DNA from: JAHZMA01 sp965205905
GTDB taxonomy: Bacteria > Pseudomonadota > Alphaproteobacteria > JABAAW01 > JAHZMA01
Reading direction: 5' to 3'
Assembly (NCBI GenBank): GCA_965205905.1
Contig: CBDBHZ010000013.1
Location: forward strand, 1 to 64,000
DNA: 64,000 bases
Every line of letters begins with the position of its first letter. The first letter of the stretch is position 1. The notes under the pieces are model-generated. The model saw only the letters and a list, made by a program, of their open reading frames with translations, was not told the origin of the DNA and searched no databases. Shown here in pieces: positions 38,741 through 49,400 of this stretch. A program made the position numbers and the translations under genes.

Positions 38741-38757
38741 TGCAATATTCATGCCAA
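38741..38757 (-). promoter_or_regulatory. Sigma-54-like promoter of the hook operon
   Basis: The minus strand reads TTGGCATGAATATTGCA, matching TGGCACG-N4-TTGCA with the required 10-base GG-to-GC spacing. Transcription would start near 38731, giving a leader of about 28 bases to the preferred fliK start. It is the best of the three such sites in the operon. Confidence 0.78.
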
Positions 38758-38810
38758 GTGACGGCATAAATAAAACTTCTGTGGTTATTGTAGCAAGTAG
38801 TATGCCAGAA

Positions 38811-39902
38811 TCACGAAATTGAAAACTTATTACCCGGGAAGCGGTGAATTTTCCCCTCTAATTCTAGCATCAGCAATGCCGCATTGATGATGGCAGGGCT
38901 TATATGCAAATGCTGAATCAAATCATCAATCGTGCTAGGCGTAGGGCTGAGTGCCTGCAATATCGCATCACACGCATTTTCTAGCGCATCATCATCAAAA
39001 TCAAGGGGTAGCATATCGCTAGAAAAATCGAATGTTTCTTGTTCTTGCAACTGACTTTGTTGGGTGATGGCAGCGATAATATCGTCAGCATTTTCTACCA
39101 GAAACGCGCCTTTTTTAATCAGCTGATTTGCCCCTTGCGCCCTGCCATCAAGTGGTGAGCCGGGTAACGCGCAAATGGTGCGTCCGTATTTTTCGCCATA
39201 TTGCGCGGTAATCAGCGAGCCAGATTTTTGTGCCGCCTCCACCACCACCACCGCTTTTGCCATGCCCGCAATGATGCGGTTACGGCGCGGAAAAGCCGAC
39301 GCATTGGCGTGATAATCAAGCGGACGTTCGCTTAGCATCGCGCCATATTCCAATGTTGCTTGATAGATTTCCTGATGTTGTGGGGGGTAGATATGATTGA
39401 CACCGCCTGCCAATACCCCAATCGCCCGCGCTTGCTGTAACGCTGCCTGATGGGCGGCAATATCAATACCGCGTGCGAAACCCGTTACCACATTATAGCC
39501 TGCTTGCGCCAAATCATGCGCCAACTGCTTGGCAATTTTGCAACCACTCACCGATGCGTTGCGCGCACCAACCATTGCGATACAATCATTCTTTAGTAAA
39601 TTTTCATTGCCAAGCAGGCTTAAAATTGGCGGTGCATCGGGCAAATGCGCCATAGAAACGGGATAGCAAGCATCACCATGAAAGATGAATTTACCGCCTA
39701 ATTTCGTTAAATTTTGCCATTCTTCAGTGATTTTATCTTCGCTGATGAGCTCAATTTTTTTACCGCGATACAGTTTCGGTAAATTTTCTAAAACCTCAAT
39801 GGCCGACCCATAATGATTGATAAATTGATGAAAGCCAACCGCACCGATATTGGTGCTTCTAAAGAGGCGCAAGCGCGCCATTATTTCTTGCTGATTCGCC
39901 AC
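38811..39902 (-). CDS. dprA: DNA-processing protein DprA
   Basis: This 363-residue protein has the Rossmann-like DprA core: VGARNASVSGCKIAKQLAHD, GFARGIDIAAHQAAL, GGVNHIYPPQHQ and FPRRNRIIAGMAKAVVVVEA. A C-terminal winged-helix domain ends KIHRFPGNKFSIS. DprA binds incoming single-stranded DNA and loads RecA during natural transformation. There are no other competence genes nearby. It lies 20 bases after the kinase gene on the same strand. Confidence 0.92.
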   Translation of the reverse strand: MANQQEIMARLRLFRSTNIGAVGFHQFINHYGSAIEVLENLPKLYRGKKIELISEDKITEEWQNLTKLGGKFIFHGDACYPVSMAHLPDAPPILSLLGNENLLKNDCIAMVGARNASVSGCKIAKQLAHDLAQAGYNVVTGFARGIDIAAHQAALQQARAIGVLAGGVNHIYPPQHQEIYQATLEYGAMLSERPLDYHANASAFPRRNRIIAGMAKAVVVVEAAQKSGSLITAQYGEKYGRTICALPGSPLDGRAQGANQLIKKGAFLVENADDIIAAITQQSQLQEQETFDFSSDMLPLDFDDDALENACDAILQALSPTPSTIDDLIQHLHISPAIINAALLMLELEGKIHRFPGNKFSIS

Positions 39903-39922
39903 TTATCTGATACTTCAAGCCA

Positions 39923-40927
39923 TTAAGGCACTTGAAAATCGAGATGTTTCTTGATTAATTCTTGAACATTATTTAGTGAGCGTGGACCATGATGCGTTAC
40001 CACATCACCTGCCAACAGGCTTCCCAAATGCCCCGATTGTTCTAATGTTAAATCATGGTGATAACCATATAAAAAGCCGCCTGCAAAATTATCACCCGCA
40101 CCAGTGGTATCGATTGTATCACCAATATGATAGGGAGGAATCATATATTTTTCATCACCTTTGATGATGATGGCGCCATCTTCGCCTAATGTGAAACAAA
40201 AGATTTTATTGAGACCTTGCAGATGTTTGATAATCTCATCACGGGTAGAAACATTGTAAAGCGTATAAAATTCCTGTTCATTGCCGAAAACAACATCACA
40301 TGTTTCATCAATCAGTTTAAGAAAATCATCACGATGCCGTTCGATACAAAAAACATCAGAAAGCGATAATGATATTTCAGCCTTATTTTGCTTCGCAATG
40401 TTAGCGGCTTTTTCCAATGCCGCTTTTGCATCATCTTTATCGTAAAGATAGCCTTCCAGATAAATCGCTGAGGCTTTTTTGATAATCGTCTCATCAATAT
40501 CCGATGGTTGAATATTAGCTGCCACACCTAGTGCCGTCGCCATTGTGCGCTGAGCATCAGGGGTTACCATTACCATACAGCTACCGCTGGTAGCGCCTTC
40601 AGTAAGCGGGCATAAAAATTGAATGCCGAATGTTTCTAAGGATGCGCGATATTTGCGTCCGTAATCATCATCGCCCACCTTGCCGATAAAACCGCCCTTG
40701 CCACCTAAATTGGCAAAAACCGCAATCGTATTACCGCATGAGCCACCGGGAAACACTTCCACATCTTGCTTATCGAGTGATTTTAACATAACTGTTAACA
40801 TATATTCATCAAACAATAGCATTGTGCCTTTGATTAAATCATAACGGCGCAAGAAATCGTCTTCAATATCAACGACAATATCCGAAAGCGCATTGCCAAT
40901 TCCAATTAAGCGATAATTATCTTCCAT
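39923..40927 (-). CDS. PfkB-family adenosine/sugar kinase
   Basis: This 334-residue ribokinase-fold enzyme has VFPGGSCGNTIAVFANLGGKG near residue 55 and the signature TIDTTGAGDNFAGGFLYGYH, whose Asp is the catalytic base. The N-terminus (LIGIGNALSDIVVDIEDDFL) is typical of alphaproteobacterial PfkB proteins annotated as adenosine kinase. It would phosphorylate a nucleoside or sugar with ATP. The exact substrate is not certain from sequence. It shares its strand with dprA and is divergent from the DUF1289 gene. Confidence 0.87.
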   Translation of the reverse strand: MEDNYRLIGIGNALSDIVVDIEDDFLRRYDLIKGTMLLFDEYMLTVMLKSLDKQDVEVFPGGSCGNTIAVFANLGGKGGFIGKVGDDDYGRKYRASLETFGIQFLCPLTEGATSGSCMVMVTPDAQRTMATALGVAANIQPSDIDETIIKKASAIYLEGYLYDKDDAKAALEKAANIAKQNKAEISLSLSDVFCIERHRDDFLKLIDETCDVVFGNEQEFYTLYNVSTRDEIIKHLQGLNKIFCFTLGEDGAIIIKGDEKYMIPPYHIGDTIDTTGAGDNFAGGFLYGYHHDLTLEQSGHLGSLLAGDVVTHHGPRSLNNVQELIKKHLDFQVP

Positions 40928-41040
40928 TTTACTCTCTATCCTTCATAGCTAAAATAATGATGCCTGCAATCTAACATAAAATCTATCACGATAGAATATA
41001 TATCTTGTTAAATTCACAAATAATCTATAAAAATGATGCT

Positions 41041-41253
41041 ATGATGGATATTATCTCACCTTGTATTGGCGTGTGCCAGCTGAATCAACATGATTATTGC
41101 ATCGGTTGCTTGCGTAACCGCGATGAAATTGCTTTGTGGGCATCTTTAGATAACGACAAACGCATGGTGATTCTGCAAGAACTAAAGCAAAGAAGACGCG
41201 CATTAGGGCGCACCAGCGAAGCCGATAAAAAACCCAGAAGAAGAAAAAGATAA
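41041..41253 (+). CDS. DUF1289 family Cys-rich small protein
   Basis: This 70-residue protein has the DUF1289 signature SPCIGVCQLN followed by YCIGCLRNRDEI, four cysteines that may bind an iron-sulfur cluster or zinc, and a very basic tail (KKPRRRKR). I start it at ATG 41041, where homology begins; a TTG 36 bases earlier is less likely. The next codon is also ATG. Function unknown, though the family is common in proteobacteria. Confidence 0.85.
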   Translation: MMDIISPCIGVCQLNQHDYCIGCLRNRDEIALWASLDNDKRMVILQELKQRRRALGRTSEADKKPRRRKR

Positions 41254-41314
41254 AACTTGTCAGCATGATGATAAATATTTATAGTATGACTTTATATCGT
41301 AAAATCGAATTTTG

Positions 41315-42526
41315 ATGGATGAGCCTATGAATCATTTACCAGCAGCGCCTTATTTACGGCTCAATCATTTATTGAGTGGGCTTTCCACCCCTGACGAAAA
41401 TAGAAAAGCCTTGATGTTGCATATCGGCGAGCCACAACGCCCCGTGCCTGAACATGTTGGCCGCGTGATTGCCAATGAAGCGCATGAATTTGGCATGTAT
41501 CCGCCCGCAGCAGGCACAATCGCCTTTCGGCAAGCGGTGCGCGAATGGGTGCATCACCGTTACAATATTGAAACTGATAATGACCTTGCGGTATTGCCCA
41601 CCTGTGGCGGTAGGGAAGCGTTATTTCAAATCGCTTTATGCACGCAATTCACGCAATATCACAATAAGCCCGACCCTGTGGTTTTGCTGCCCAACCCGAT
41701 GTATCATGTCTATCAGGGGGCGGCGAAGGTGGCAGGCTACCGTGCCTATCCGCTTGATTTAACCGCAGAAAATGACTTTATCCCTGATTTTAGTCAAATT
41801 CCAGAAGATATTCTGCAAAATACGGTGTTATGCTATATCTGCAACCCTAATAATCCAACAGGCTCAGTAATGAGTTTGCAACAATTACAACAGATTGCTG
41901 ATGATGCCAAAAAATATGATTTTGCGATTGTGGCTGATGAATGTTACAGCGAAATTTATCGGCAAACACCGCCTGCCAGTTTCTTACAATTACTGCCCAA
42001 AAATCCAGATTTGCTGAAAAGATTATGGGTGGTCAACTCGCTTTCCAAACGTTCGGGCACGCCCGGTTTACGAATCGGTATTGTGATAACGCACCATGAT
42101 TTGAGCAATAATTTACAATCATTGCGGAGTTTTTCAGGCGCGCATGTGCCACCGCCTTTATTATCAGCTGCCGTGAAATTACTGCAAGATGAACAGCATG
42201 TGACGCAAGGCAGAGCGCATTATAATCATCTATTTAAGGTGGCAGATGATGTGTTTACGCAAATGGGCTGTGCGGATAAAGTGAATCTGCCCGAAGCTGG
42301 CATGTTTCTATGGTTAAATGTGAGAGATGGCGAAGCATTTACCAAGAAATTATGGCAAGAACACCATATCAAAGTAATGGCAGGACGCTATATGTGTTTG
42401 GCGCAAGCGGCAGATGCCAAGCAACAAAAAACACCTGCCGATGAATATGTACGGGTGGCGATTGTGCATGACGAGAAAATTTTGCGCCCTGCTCTAGAAA
42501 AAATAGCACAGTTTTTGCTAACATAA
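41315..42526 (+). CDS. Class I/II PLP aminotransferase, DapC-like
   Basis: This protein of about 403 residues is a fold-type I aminotransferase with the PLP-binding segment NSLSKRSGTPGLRIG (Lys near 245), YICNPNNPTGSVMS and VADECYSEIYR. The closest known layout is N-succinyldiaminopimelate aminotransferase (DapC) of lysine and peptidoglycan synthesis, but other amino acid aminotransferases share it. ATG 41315 or 41327 could be the start; GGATGAG precedes the latter. It precedes ftsK by 83 bases on the same strand. Confidence 0.82.
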   Translation: MDEPMNHLPAAPYLRLNHLLSGLSTPDENRKALMLHIGEPQRPVPEHVGRVIANEAHEFGMYPPAAGTIAFRQAVREWVHHRYNIETDNDLAVLPTCGGREALFQIALCTQFTQYHNKPDPVVLLPNPMYHVYQGAAKVAGYRAYPLDLTAENDFIPDFSQIPEDILQNTVLCYICNPNNPTGSVMSLQQLQQIADDAKKYDFAIVADECYSEIYRQTPPASFLQLLPKNPDLLKRLWVVNSLSKRSGTPGLRIGIVITHHDLSNNLQSLRSFSGAHVPPPLLSAAVKLLQDEQHVTQGRAHYNHLFKVADDVFTQMGCADKVNLPEAGMFLWLNVRDGEAFTKKLWQEHHIKVMAGRYMCLAQAADAKQQKTPADEYVRVAIVHDEKILRPALEKIAQFLLT

Positions 42527-42609
42527 ACTCTTGACGCCAATGATGGCGACTGGTTATAATCATTATCAACATACCATCATTTGGGGCTGGAAAATGACGG
42601 ATATGCAAC

Positions 42610-45142
42610 ATGGACAACACACATAATTTTGATTTCCCCGAAACCCGCCATAGCGAAATAGGGCGCAGTTTCAGCGATTTTATTAAATATTTCACCAAAC
42701 AAATTGCCGATGGCTTTGTTTTGGTTAGCTTCACTTTGGGCAGTGGCTTTTTATTTTTCGCGCTCTATTCTTACGAACCCTCTGATGCCTCGCTTAATAC
42801 CATGCCTACCTTTACGCAAAGCTATAATTGGATGGGTAAATTTGGCGCCTATAGTGCCGATTTGCTCATTCAATTTTGGGGCTATGCCAGTTTTTTATGG
42901 GTGGTGCTTCTGGCATTATGGGCAGGCTCAAAATATCACAATATACGCGAAAAAAACCTCCAGAAAGATTTTGAAGCTCAACGCCATCAGCTTAAAAAAT
43001 CGGTTCTTTACAGCTTTTTGGCAGTGAATGCCCTCGCCTGTTTTTTAACCATTTTGCAAAAAAGCAGTTTCTTGCCAGCGGGCAGTGGCGGTATCTTTGG
43101 AATGTTTTTCACAAAACTAGCACAGACTGGTATTGTTGCGCTTGATGTTACCCAACTTGCGCTCAGCCTTACACTCTGCGTGTTTTTCACCCAACTGGCA
43201 GCAGGCAAGAACAGCGCATTGCGTTTACTGTTATTTCCATTACAGATGTTCGCGTATTTATGGCAGATATCCACGCATCGCAAGGCAAAGCCATTGCCCT
43301 TAAAAGCGGCGCATATTGTGGTGCAAGGCAATGCCCATCACACACCTAACCCTAATGATGCTAATAATGACGGAATCCTTAGTATTCAACAGCTGATTGC
43401 CAACGAACAACATGAAACTGTAAACAGTGATGATGATGAGAAATATGAGGAGGAGTATGAGGAGGAGTATGACGAAGAGGAAGCGGAAGCGGAAAATGAT
43501 CTCTCTTTTATGCGTGATGAGGATGAAGAAGAATATGATGATGATAATGCGCCAGACCATAATAAATTACGGCTAATTCACTCCGATAATGATGTGGTGA
43601 TTGAAGAGAATGATGATTATGATGAAGATTACGATTTCGATGATGATTATGGCGATGATGAAGGAATTATTCCTAACGATCTTGACGATGCTGATGATAC
43701 GCCTCCCCTCCCCCCACAATCAAGTGCTAAAGTTTCAACCAATACTGTTAAGCTACCACCGTTAAATCTGTTACAAAAGCAAGCAGCCGAAGCCCAACAA
43801 ATGCCTGATGATTTGATTGAAGAAACCGCGCGTCAGCTACAAACATTATTGCATAGTTTCAAAATTAAGGGCGAGATTAACAGCGCGCAATCAGGTCCCA
43901 TCATCACACTTTACGAATTTGAACCAGCGGCGGGCGTTAAAACCAGTCAGGTGGTGGCACTTGCTGATGATGTGGCGCGTGGCATGTCGGCAGATTCCGT
44001 GCGGATTGCCCCCGTTAGCGGTAAAAGCGTGATTGGCATTGAACTGCCCAATGATTCCCCAAGCATGGTGAGTTTGCGTGATATTTTGCAATCGCGTATC
44101 TATCAAAACCATACGGGCAATTTGCCGATTGTGCTTGGTAAAGATATTGGTGGCAAAGCGATGGTGGTGGATTTAGCCAAAATGCCACATTTGCTGATTG
44201 CTGGCACCACAGGTTCGGGTAAATCGGTTGGCGTGAATGCCATGATATTATCACTGCTTTATCGCTATACACCCAAGCAATGCCGTATGATGATGATTGA
44301 CCCGAAAATGCTAGAATTATCGGCTTATAATGATATTCCGCATTTGCTAACCCCCGTTGTAACTGACCCAAAACGTGCCATCATTGCGCTGAAATGGGCG
44401 GTGCGCGAAATGGAGAGACGCTATCAATTAATGGCGGAATGTAATGCGCGCAATATCATCAATTACAATCAAAAGCTAGCTGATGATGACCCAAGATAAT
44501 GTTCTGCCCTATATCGCGATTATTGTTGATGAGATGGCGGATTTAATGTTAGTGGCAGGCAAAGAGATTGAAGTGTTATTGCAACGGTTGGCGCAAATGG
44601 CGCGGGCGGCGGGTATTCACCTTATCACCGCCACTCAGCGCCCATCGGTTGATGTGATTACGGGCGTGATTAAAGCCAATTTCCCAAGCCGTATCAGCTA
44701 TCAGGTAACCTCAAAATTCGATAGCCGCACCATATTAGGCGATGGCGGTGCCGAAAATCTATTAGGGCGTGGCGATATGCTGTTCTTACCGAGCGGTTCT
44801 AAAATGCAACGGATTCACGGACCCTTTGTTGCCGACCACGAAGTAGAAGCAATATGCGACCATTGGCGCGCGCAAACATCTCCCGATTATGTAGAAGGCT
44901 TAACCGACGAGACAAGCAGCAGTGATGGCGGTAATGATTTCACCATCAGCAAAGGCGGTGATGATGATTTATATAACCGTGCGGTTGCGCTGATATTAAA
45001 AGAACAACGCATTTCGATTAGCTTTATTCAACGCCAATTGCAAATTGGCTATAACCGCGCCGCGCGTCTGGTAGAACAGATGGAAGAAGAAGGCATTGTT
45101 TCAACCGCAAACCAAGCAGGCAAGAGACAGATTATTGAGTAA
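42610..45142 (+). CDS. ftsK: DNA translocase FtsK, frameshifted
   Basis: Two frames (42610-44499 and 44483-45142) form an FtsK of about 840 residues. There are four membrane spans within residues 30-210, then a very acidic linker (about 275-355). The motor follows, with Walker A GTTGSGKS at 532 and IDPKMLELSAYNDIPHL, then VDEMADLMLVAGKEIE and ATQRPSVDVITG. Last is the gamma winged helix (ISFIQRQLQIGYNRAARLVE) that reads KOPS-type DNA signs. FtsK pumps chromosome ends clear of the division septum. One base is gained or lost near 44495. Because the gene is normally essential, an error in sequence is likely. Another short ATG frame with a better Shine-Dalgarno starts at 42594. Confidence 0.88.
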
Positions 45143-45192
45143 CCAAAAAACCCGGCATTGTGAGCGGATGTTAACGCCCCCCGCAATTAATG

Positions 45193-46290
45193 TTACTTCT
45201 TCGCTCCGAATGCGCCATAGTAATAAGCATCATACTCATTGCCATTCGTAGCTTCACCCCCTACGATAAATGTGCCACCTAATTCATTTGCCGCATTATT
45301 GTCTAAGCCATAAAAGCGTGCATGGACAGAGCCCTTCATGCCATCAACGTTAACATAACCGATGTAAATATTTTTACCTCTGCGCTGTTCTAAAATGGTT
45401 GATGCAATGTTAAGTTTAGATATATCGGTATAGCCATCACAGCTATTATTATTGTCATAATGAGAACAATATTTTGTATTATTCGTGCTAAAATCTACAT
45501 TGCTTCTTGCAAAATCAACGATAGCCGTTACATCAAAATTAGTATCACGACTGCCCTCGCTATATTTCTGATAGCCACGACCAGATCCCTTAAATGTTGC
45601 ATTACCAGTTTTAACAATATCAGCACTAGCTGTTTCAAACCCAGCAATCATATAGCCTTTATCCGAAATAAGCCTGCCGGTTAAATCAGCACTATCACTA
45701 TCGGGGGCATTTGTTTTTATTTCCCAATAAGCACTCATCATATATTGTGATACAAAATTATAATCATCCCCACTGCCAGTGTCAAACTCTCTGCTCACAG
45801 TCAATATGCTACCATCTTTCGTAGAGTCGGGCGCATTCGTAATTGTTCCTGTTGCAGTCAGGTCAGTTGCACCTTCTATAGAATCCATTCTATAACGGTT
45901 TTCGGTATAAATACTCGCGCTAGCGATAGTGCCATCATCTTTATCCAACGTAATTCTAAGAGTGGGAACCAAGTTTCTATTAATCACAATACTCTCATTT
46001 GAAACTGTTACACCATCAGAGATTTCTTTATTCTCATCCAAAAAAGGGGTTGTTGCATCTGAACGCGTTAATGTTGCACGGTAATTTTGTTCCACTGCTG
46101 TGCCTGAAAATAAAAGCGTTGTATCTTCTGTTACTCCTGCAACAGCCACTTCTGTTGAGGCTTCTGAAAACGAACCATAACCACCATAGTCAGTATGTGG
46201 CACATAAGTATAATTGCCACCACCAGTGGCCCAACTACATCCCGTTATAAAGAGTGATAAACACAATAAAAGCAATAATCTGTATAGCAT
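45193..46290 (-). CDS. TbpB-like beta-barrel lipoprotein 1 (one barrel module)
   Basis: This 365-residue lipoprotein has signal peptide MLYRLLLLLCLSLFITG and lipobox Cys18. The mature part is one beta-barrel module. Its landmarks are VSQYMMSAYWEIKT, MIAGFETASADIVKTGNATF, FDVTAIVDFARSNVDF, a Cys pair in YCSHYDNNNSCDGY, and the closing GSVHARFYGLDNNAANELGG with YYYGAFGAKK. The C-terminal signature matches transferrin-binding-protein-B-like barrels (TbpB_B_D), known in surface-exposed, Slam-exported lipoproteins. Residue 19 is not Asp, so outer-membrane sorting is expected. It is convergent with ftsK. Ligand unknown. Confidence 0.8.
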   Translation of the reverse strand: MLYRLLLLLCLSLFITGCSWATGGGNYTYVPHTDYGGYGSFSEASTEVAVAGVTEDTTLLFSGTAVEQNYRATLTRSDATTPFLDENKEISDGVTVSNESIVINRNLVPTLRITLDKDDGTIASASIYTENRYRMDSIEGATDLTATGTITNAPDSTKDGSILTVSREFDTGSGDDYNFVSQYMMSAYWEIKTNAPDSDSADLTGRLISDKGYMIAGFETASADIVKTGNATFKGSGRGYQKYSEGSRDTNFDVTAIVDFARSNVDFSTNNTKYCSHYDNNNSCDGYTDISKLNIASTILEQRRGKNIYIGYVNVDGMKGSVHARFYGLDNNAANELGGTFIVGGEATNGNEYDAYYYGAFGAKK

Positions 46291-46332
46291 TTTATTTTCT
46301 CCTTACGACGTATAGACTTATGATCCTCTTAA

Positions 46333-46361
46333 TGTATAGCATAACCAATAAAACCTGTCAA
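46333..46361 (-). promoter_or_regulatory. Sigma-70 promoter of lipoprotein 1
   Basis: On the minus strand TTGACA and TATACA are separated by 17 bases, a near-consensus promoter. The surrounding 60 bases up to the CGTAAGGAG-type Shine-Dalgarno are almost the same as before lipoprotein 2, so the control region was duplicated with the gene. Confidence 0.8.
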
Positions 46362-46431
46362 TCAGTAGTTACTTATATTGCGTAACAGCGGTGGGATTAT
46401 CAAGGGGGCGCAAAGCCCTCCGCAATTAGAA

Positions 46432-49400
46432 TTACTTCTTCGCCCCGAAATAGCCATAGTAAAAATGTGTATCATCTTTTGTCAGATTGAATGTGCCGCC
46501 CAATTCTTCAGCCGCAGTACCGTAAAATCTGGCATTGGCTGAACCTGTTAATTCGGTATTATCAGTATCAGATATATCAAAATCACCATCAGCACCTTGT
46601 GTTACAAAATCACTACCAGCAAGGTAATTTGTTTCAGAAACATAGCTTAATGTGCCTTTGACATTAAGATGATTAACAGTATCATCCGTGAGACCATCTG
46701 CACTATTACTGGTTTCCACTGCTACATTATCATTTTCAAAATCAACAGTCGCCTTTACATCAAAGATAACGTCATATTCAATGCCACCGCCCTGATAAAC
46801 ACCTTTGCCATTGCCAAGAAATTCAACCGCTGTGCCACCTGTAGGAATATCGCCACCAGCTGTTTCAAAGCCCGCAACCGCATAGCCCTGTTTATAAGCA
46901 TCAGTGCCGTTTTCCGTCGTGTAATCAGTTGGCAATATGCTGGTCTCTTCATACCAATAAATAGCAACCATATGGTCTGCGGTGAAATTATAATCGCTAT
47001 CATCACTATCATCAATCTCTCTGCTAATCGAGAACAAGCTATCAAAACTATCATCAACGCCATCAAGAGGCCCTGATAATTCAGTAGAGGAAGAATTACC
47101 ATAATTTGTGATGTCATAGCTTCCACTATCCGCAACAAGAACTGCGTAAATGATAGACGGATAACCATCAAATATTAGCGAAACGCCAGCAAAACCATCC
47201 GCGATGGTAAGCGTTTCTGTGATATTGCCATCTGCCCACTCTGTGATGCCGGGATCAGTGCGCTCTATGTCTGCGCTGTAAGTTTCTTCTACTGCAATGC
47301 CGCTGAAAGTAAGCGTTATAGCCTCATCATAAATATCTGCATCATCAGATGCTTCAGAAAACGACATATAGCTATCAGGTGACTTGGGATTGCCAGTGCT
47401 ACCATCATCGCTCATGCCACGTTTTGCTCCGAAATGACCATAATAATAATTGTCAATATTGGTATCTTTCATATAAAATGTGCCACCCAATTCTTCAGCT
47501 ACAGTACCGTAAAATCTTGCATTGGCTGTGCCTGTTAATTCGGTATTATCAAGCGCATCAATATCACCATCATCACCTTGTGTTACAAAATCACTACCAG
47601 CGAGGTAATTGCTTTCAAAACCATAGCTTAATGTGCCTTTGATATTAAGATGAGCAACTTCATTACCATCGTCAGTATCGTAACTATTACTGGTTACCAG
47701 CACTACATTATAGTTTTCAAAATCAACAGTCGCTGTTATATCAAATTTAACATTATAGTCGTCCAACTTACCTTGATAATAACCTTTGCCATTGCCAAGA
47801 AATTCAACCGCTGTGCCATCTGTAGGAATATTGCCACCATCAGTTTCAAAACCTGCAATCGCATAGCCTGCTTTATAAGCATCAGTGCCAGTTAAAGCAT
47901 TATCTGATAATGCGCTACTCTGTTCGTACCAGCCAATAGCCAACATATGGTCTGCGATAAAATTATAAGCACTATCACTGCCATTATTCATATCTCTGCT
48001 GACAGAAATAAAGCTTTCAAGACTAGCATTATCAATAGGGCCTGATAATTCAGTAGGGTAAGAATTACTATAATCAGTGATTCCATAGCTTCCACCACCA
48101 GCAACAATGTATGTATCAACGATATCACCAAAATCATCAAATATTAGCGAAACGCCTGCAAAGTCATCATAGGCGTTAGAAGTCTTGTTTTTTGTGCCAT
48201 CGTCCCAATTCACATTGGTATCACTGCGTGTAACGATTGCACTGTAACTTTCTTCTACGGTAATACCGCCGAAAGTAAGCGTTAGCGCCTCATCATCATA
48301 GTAATTCGCATCATCAGATGCTTGGGCAAATGATGTATAGCTATCAGGTGAATTGGGATTGGGATTAAGATTAGCACTATTGTCTACACTTGTTGCCCCG
48401 AACACGCCAATGAGGTTTTTATAGCCATTTTCGCTTGCCAAAATAAGCGTGCCACCTAATTCTTCAGCCGCATTATCACCACTGCCATAAAAGCGCGCTT
48501 CAAGCGTACCAGTTGCATTATTAACAGCAGAAACATTTCCCAAAATATGATTAACACCAGCTTGATACTCTAGCATCGGCGTGGTAAAATTCCATTCATT
48601 ATAATCAGTGGTTGCAAGCTCTCCTGTAAATTGCGCTTTGCTCGCAAAAAAATCAACATCAGCAGTGATTGTAAAAAAATCAGCAATAACATTATCGGTT
48701 ATATTTGTAAAATCATTATCATATATGCTCGCAATTCCTTGCCCATGAAACTGTACAATCTCGGTTGTTTTAGGTATCTGTGCACCATCAGTTTCGATAC
48801 CAACCAACCCATAGCCTGATTGAATAATTTCAGTATCTTCTAATATACCAACGGTTTCTATGATGCTATTATTTCTTCTTTGTGTGCTCCAGCGAACACG
48901 CATCATATATTTTGGTGTAAAATCAAATGCTGATGAGGCATTGTTAAAGTCAAAATTTCTTCTATTATCAGCACGTTCACCAACAGTGGCAGTCATAAAA
49001 GATAACCTTTCAGATTCATGCACAAAGCCTCCAACTTCATAGATATCATTACCAACATATAATGTGCCATCACTTATTCCATAACCAGTTTCACCACCCA
49101 ATATTATCTTTGCCACAGAATCTTCAAATTTGATAAGCAATCTTTCTTCATCATAGCGCGTGTCATCTGAAAAATCTTGTTCTTGTCCTCGCCTGTGATA
49201 CCCGATATATTTTCGTTCCACAGCCAGCATTGGTAAAATATATTCTTTATCAGTGTTTGAATGATAGGCGACTGAATATGCGGTATCAAAATCTGTATAA
49301 GGCGTGCCATCAGAATTTTTATAATCAATATTTGGTGCGCCAACTGTTTGAATGCTAGAAAAATCAGCAATATCAGGGATTGTGGTAACACCACCAGTAA

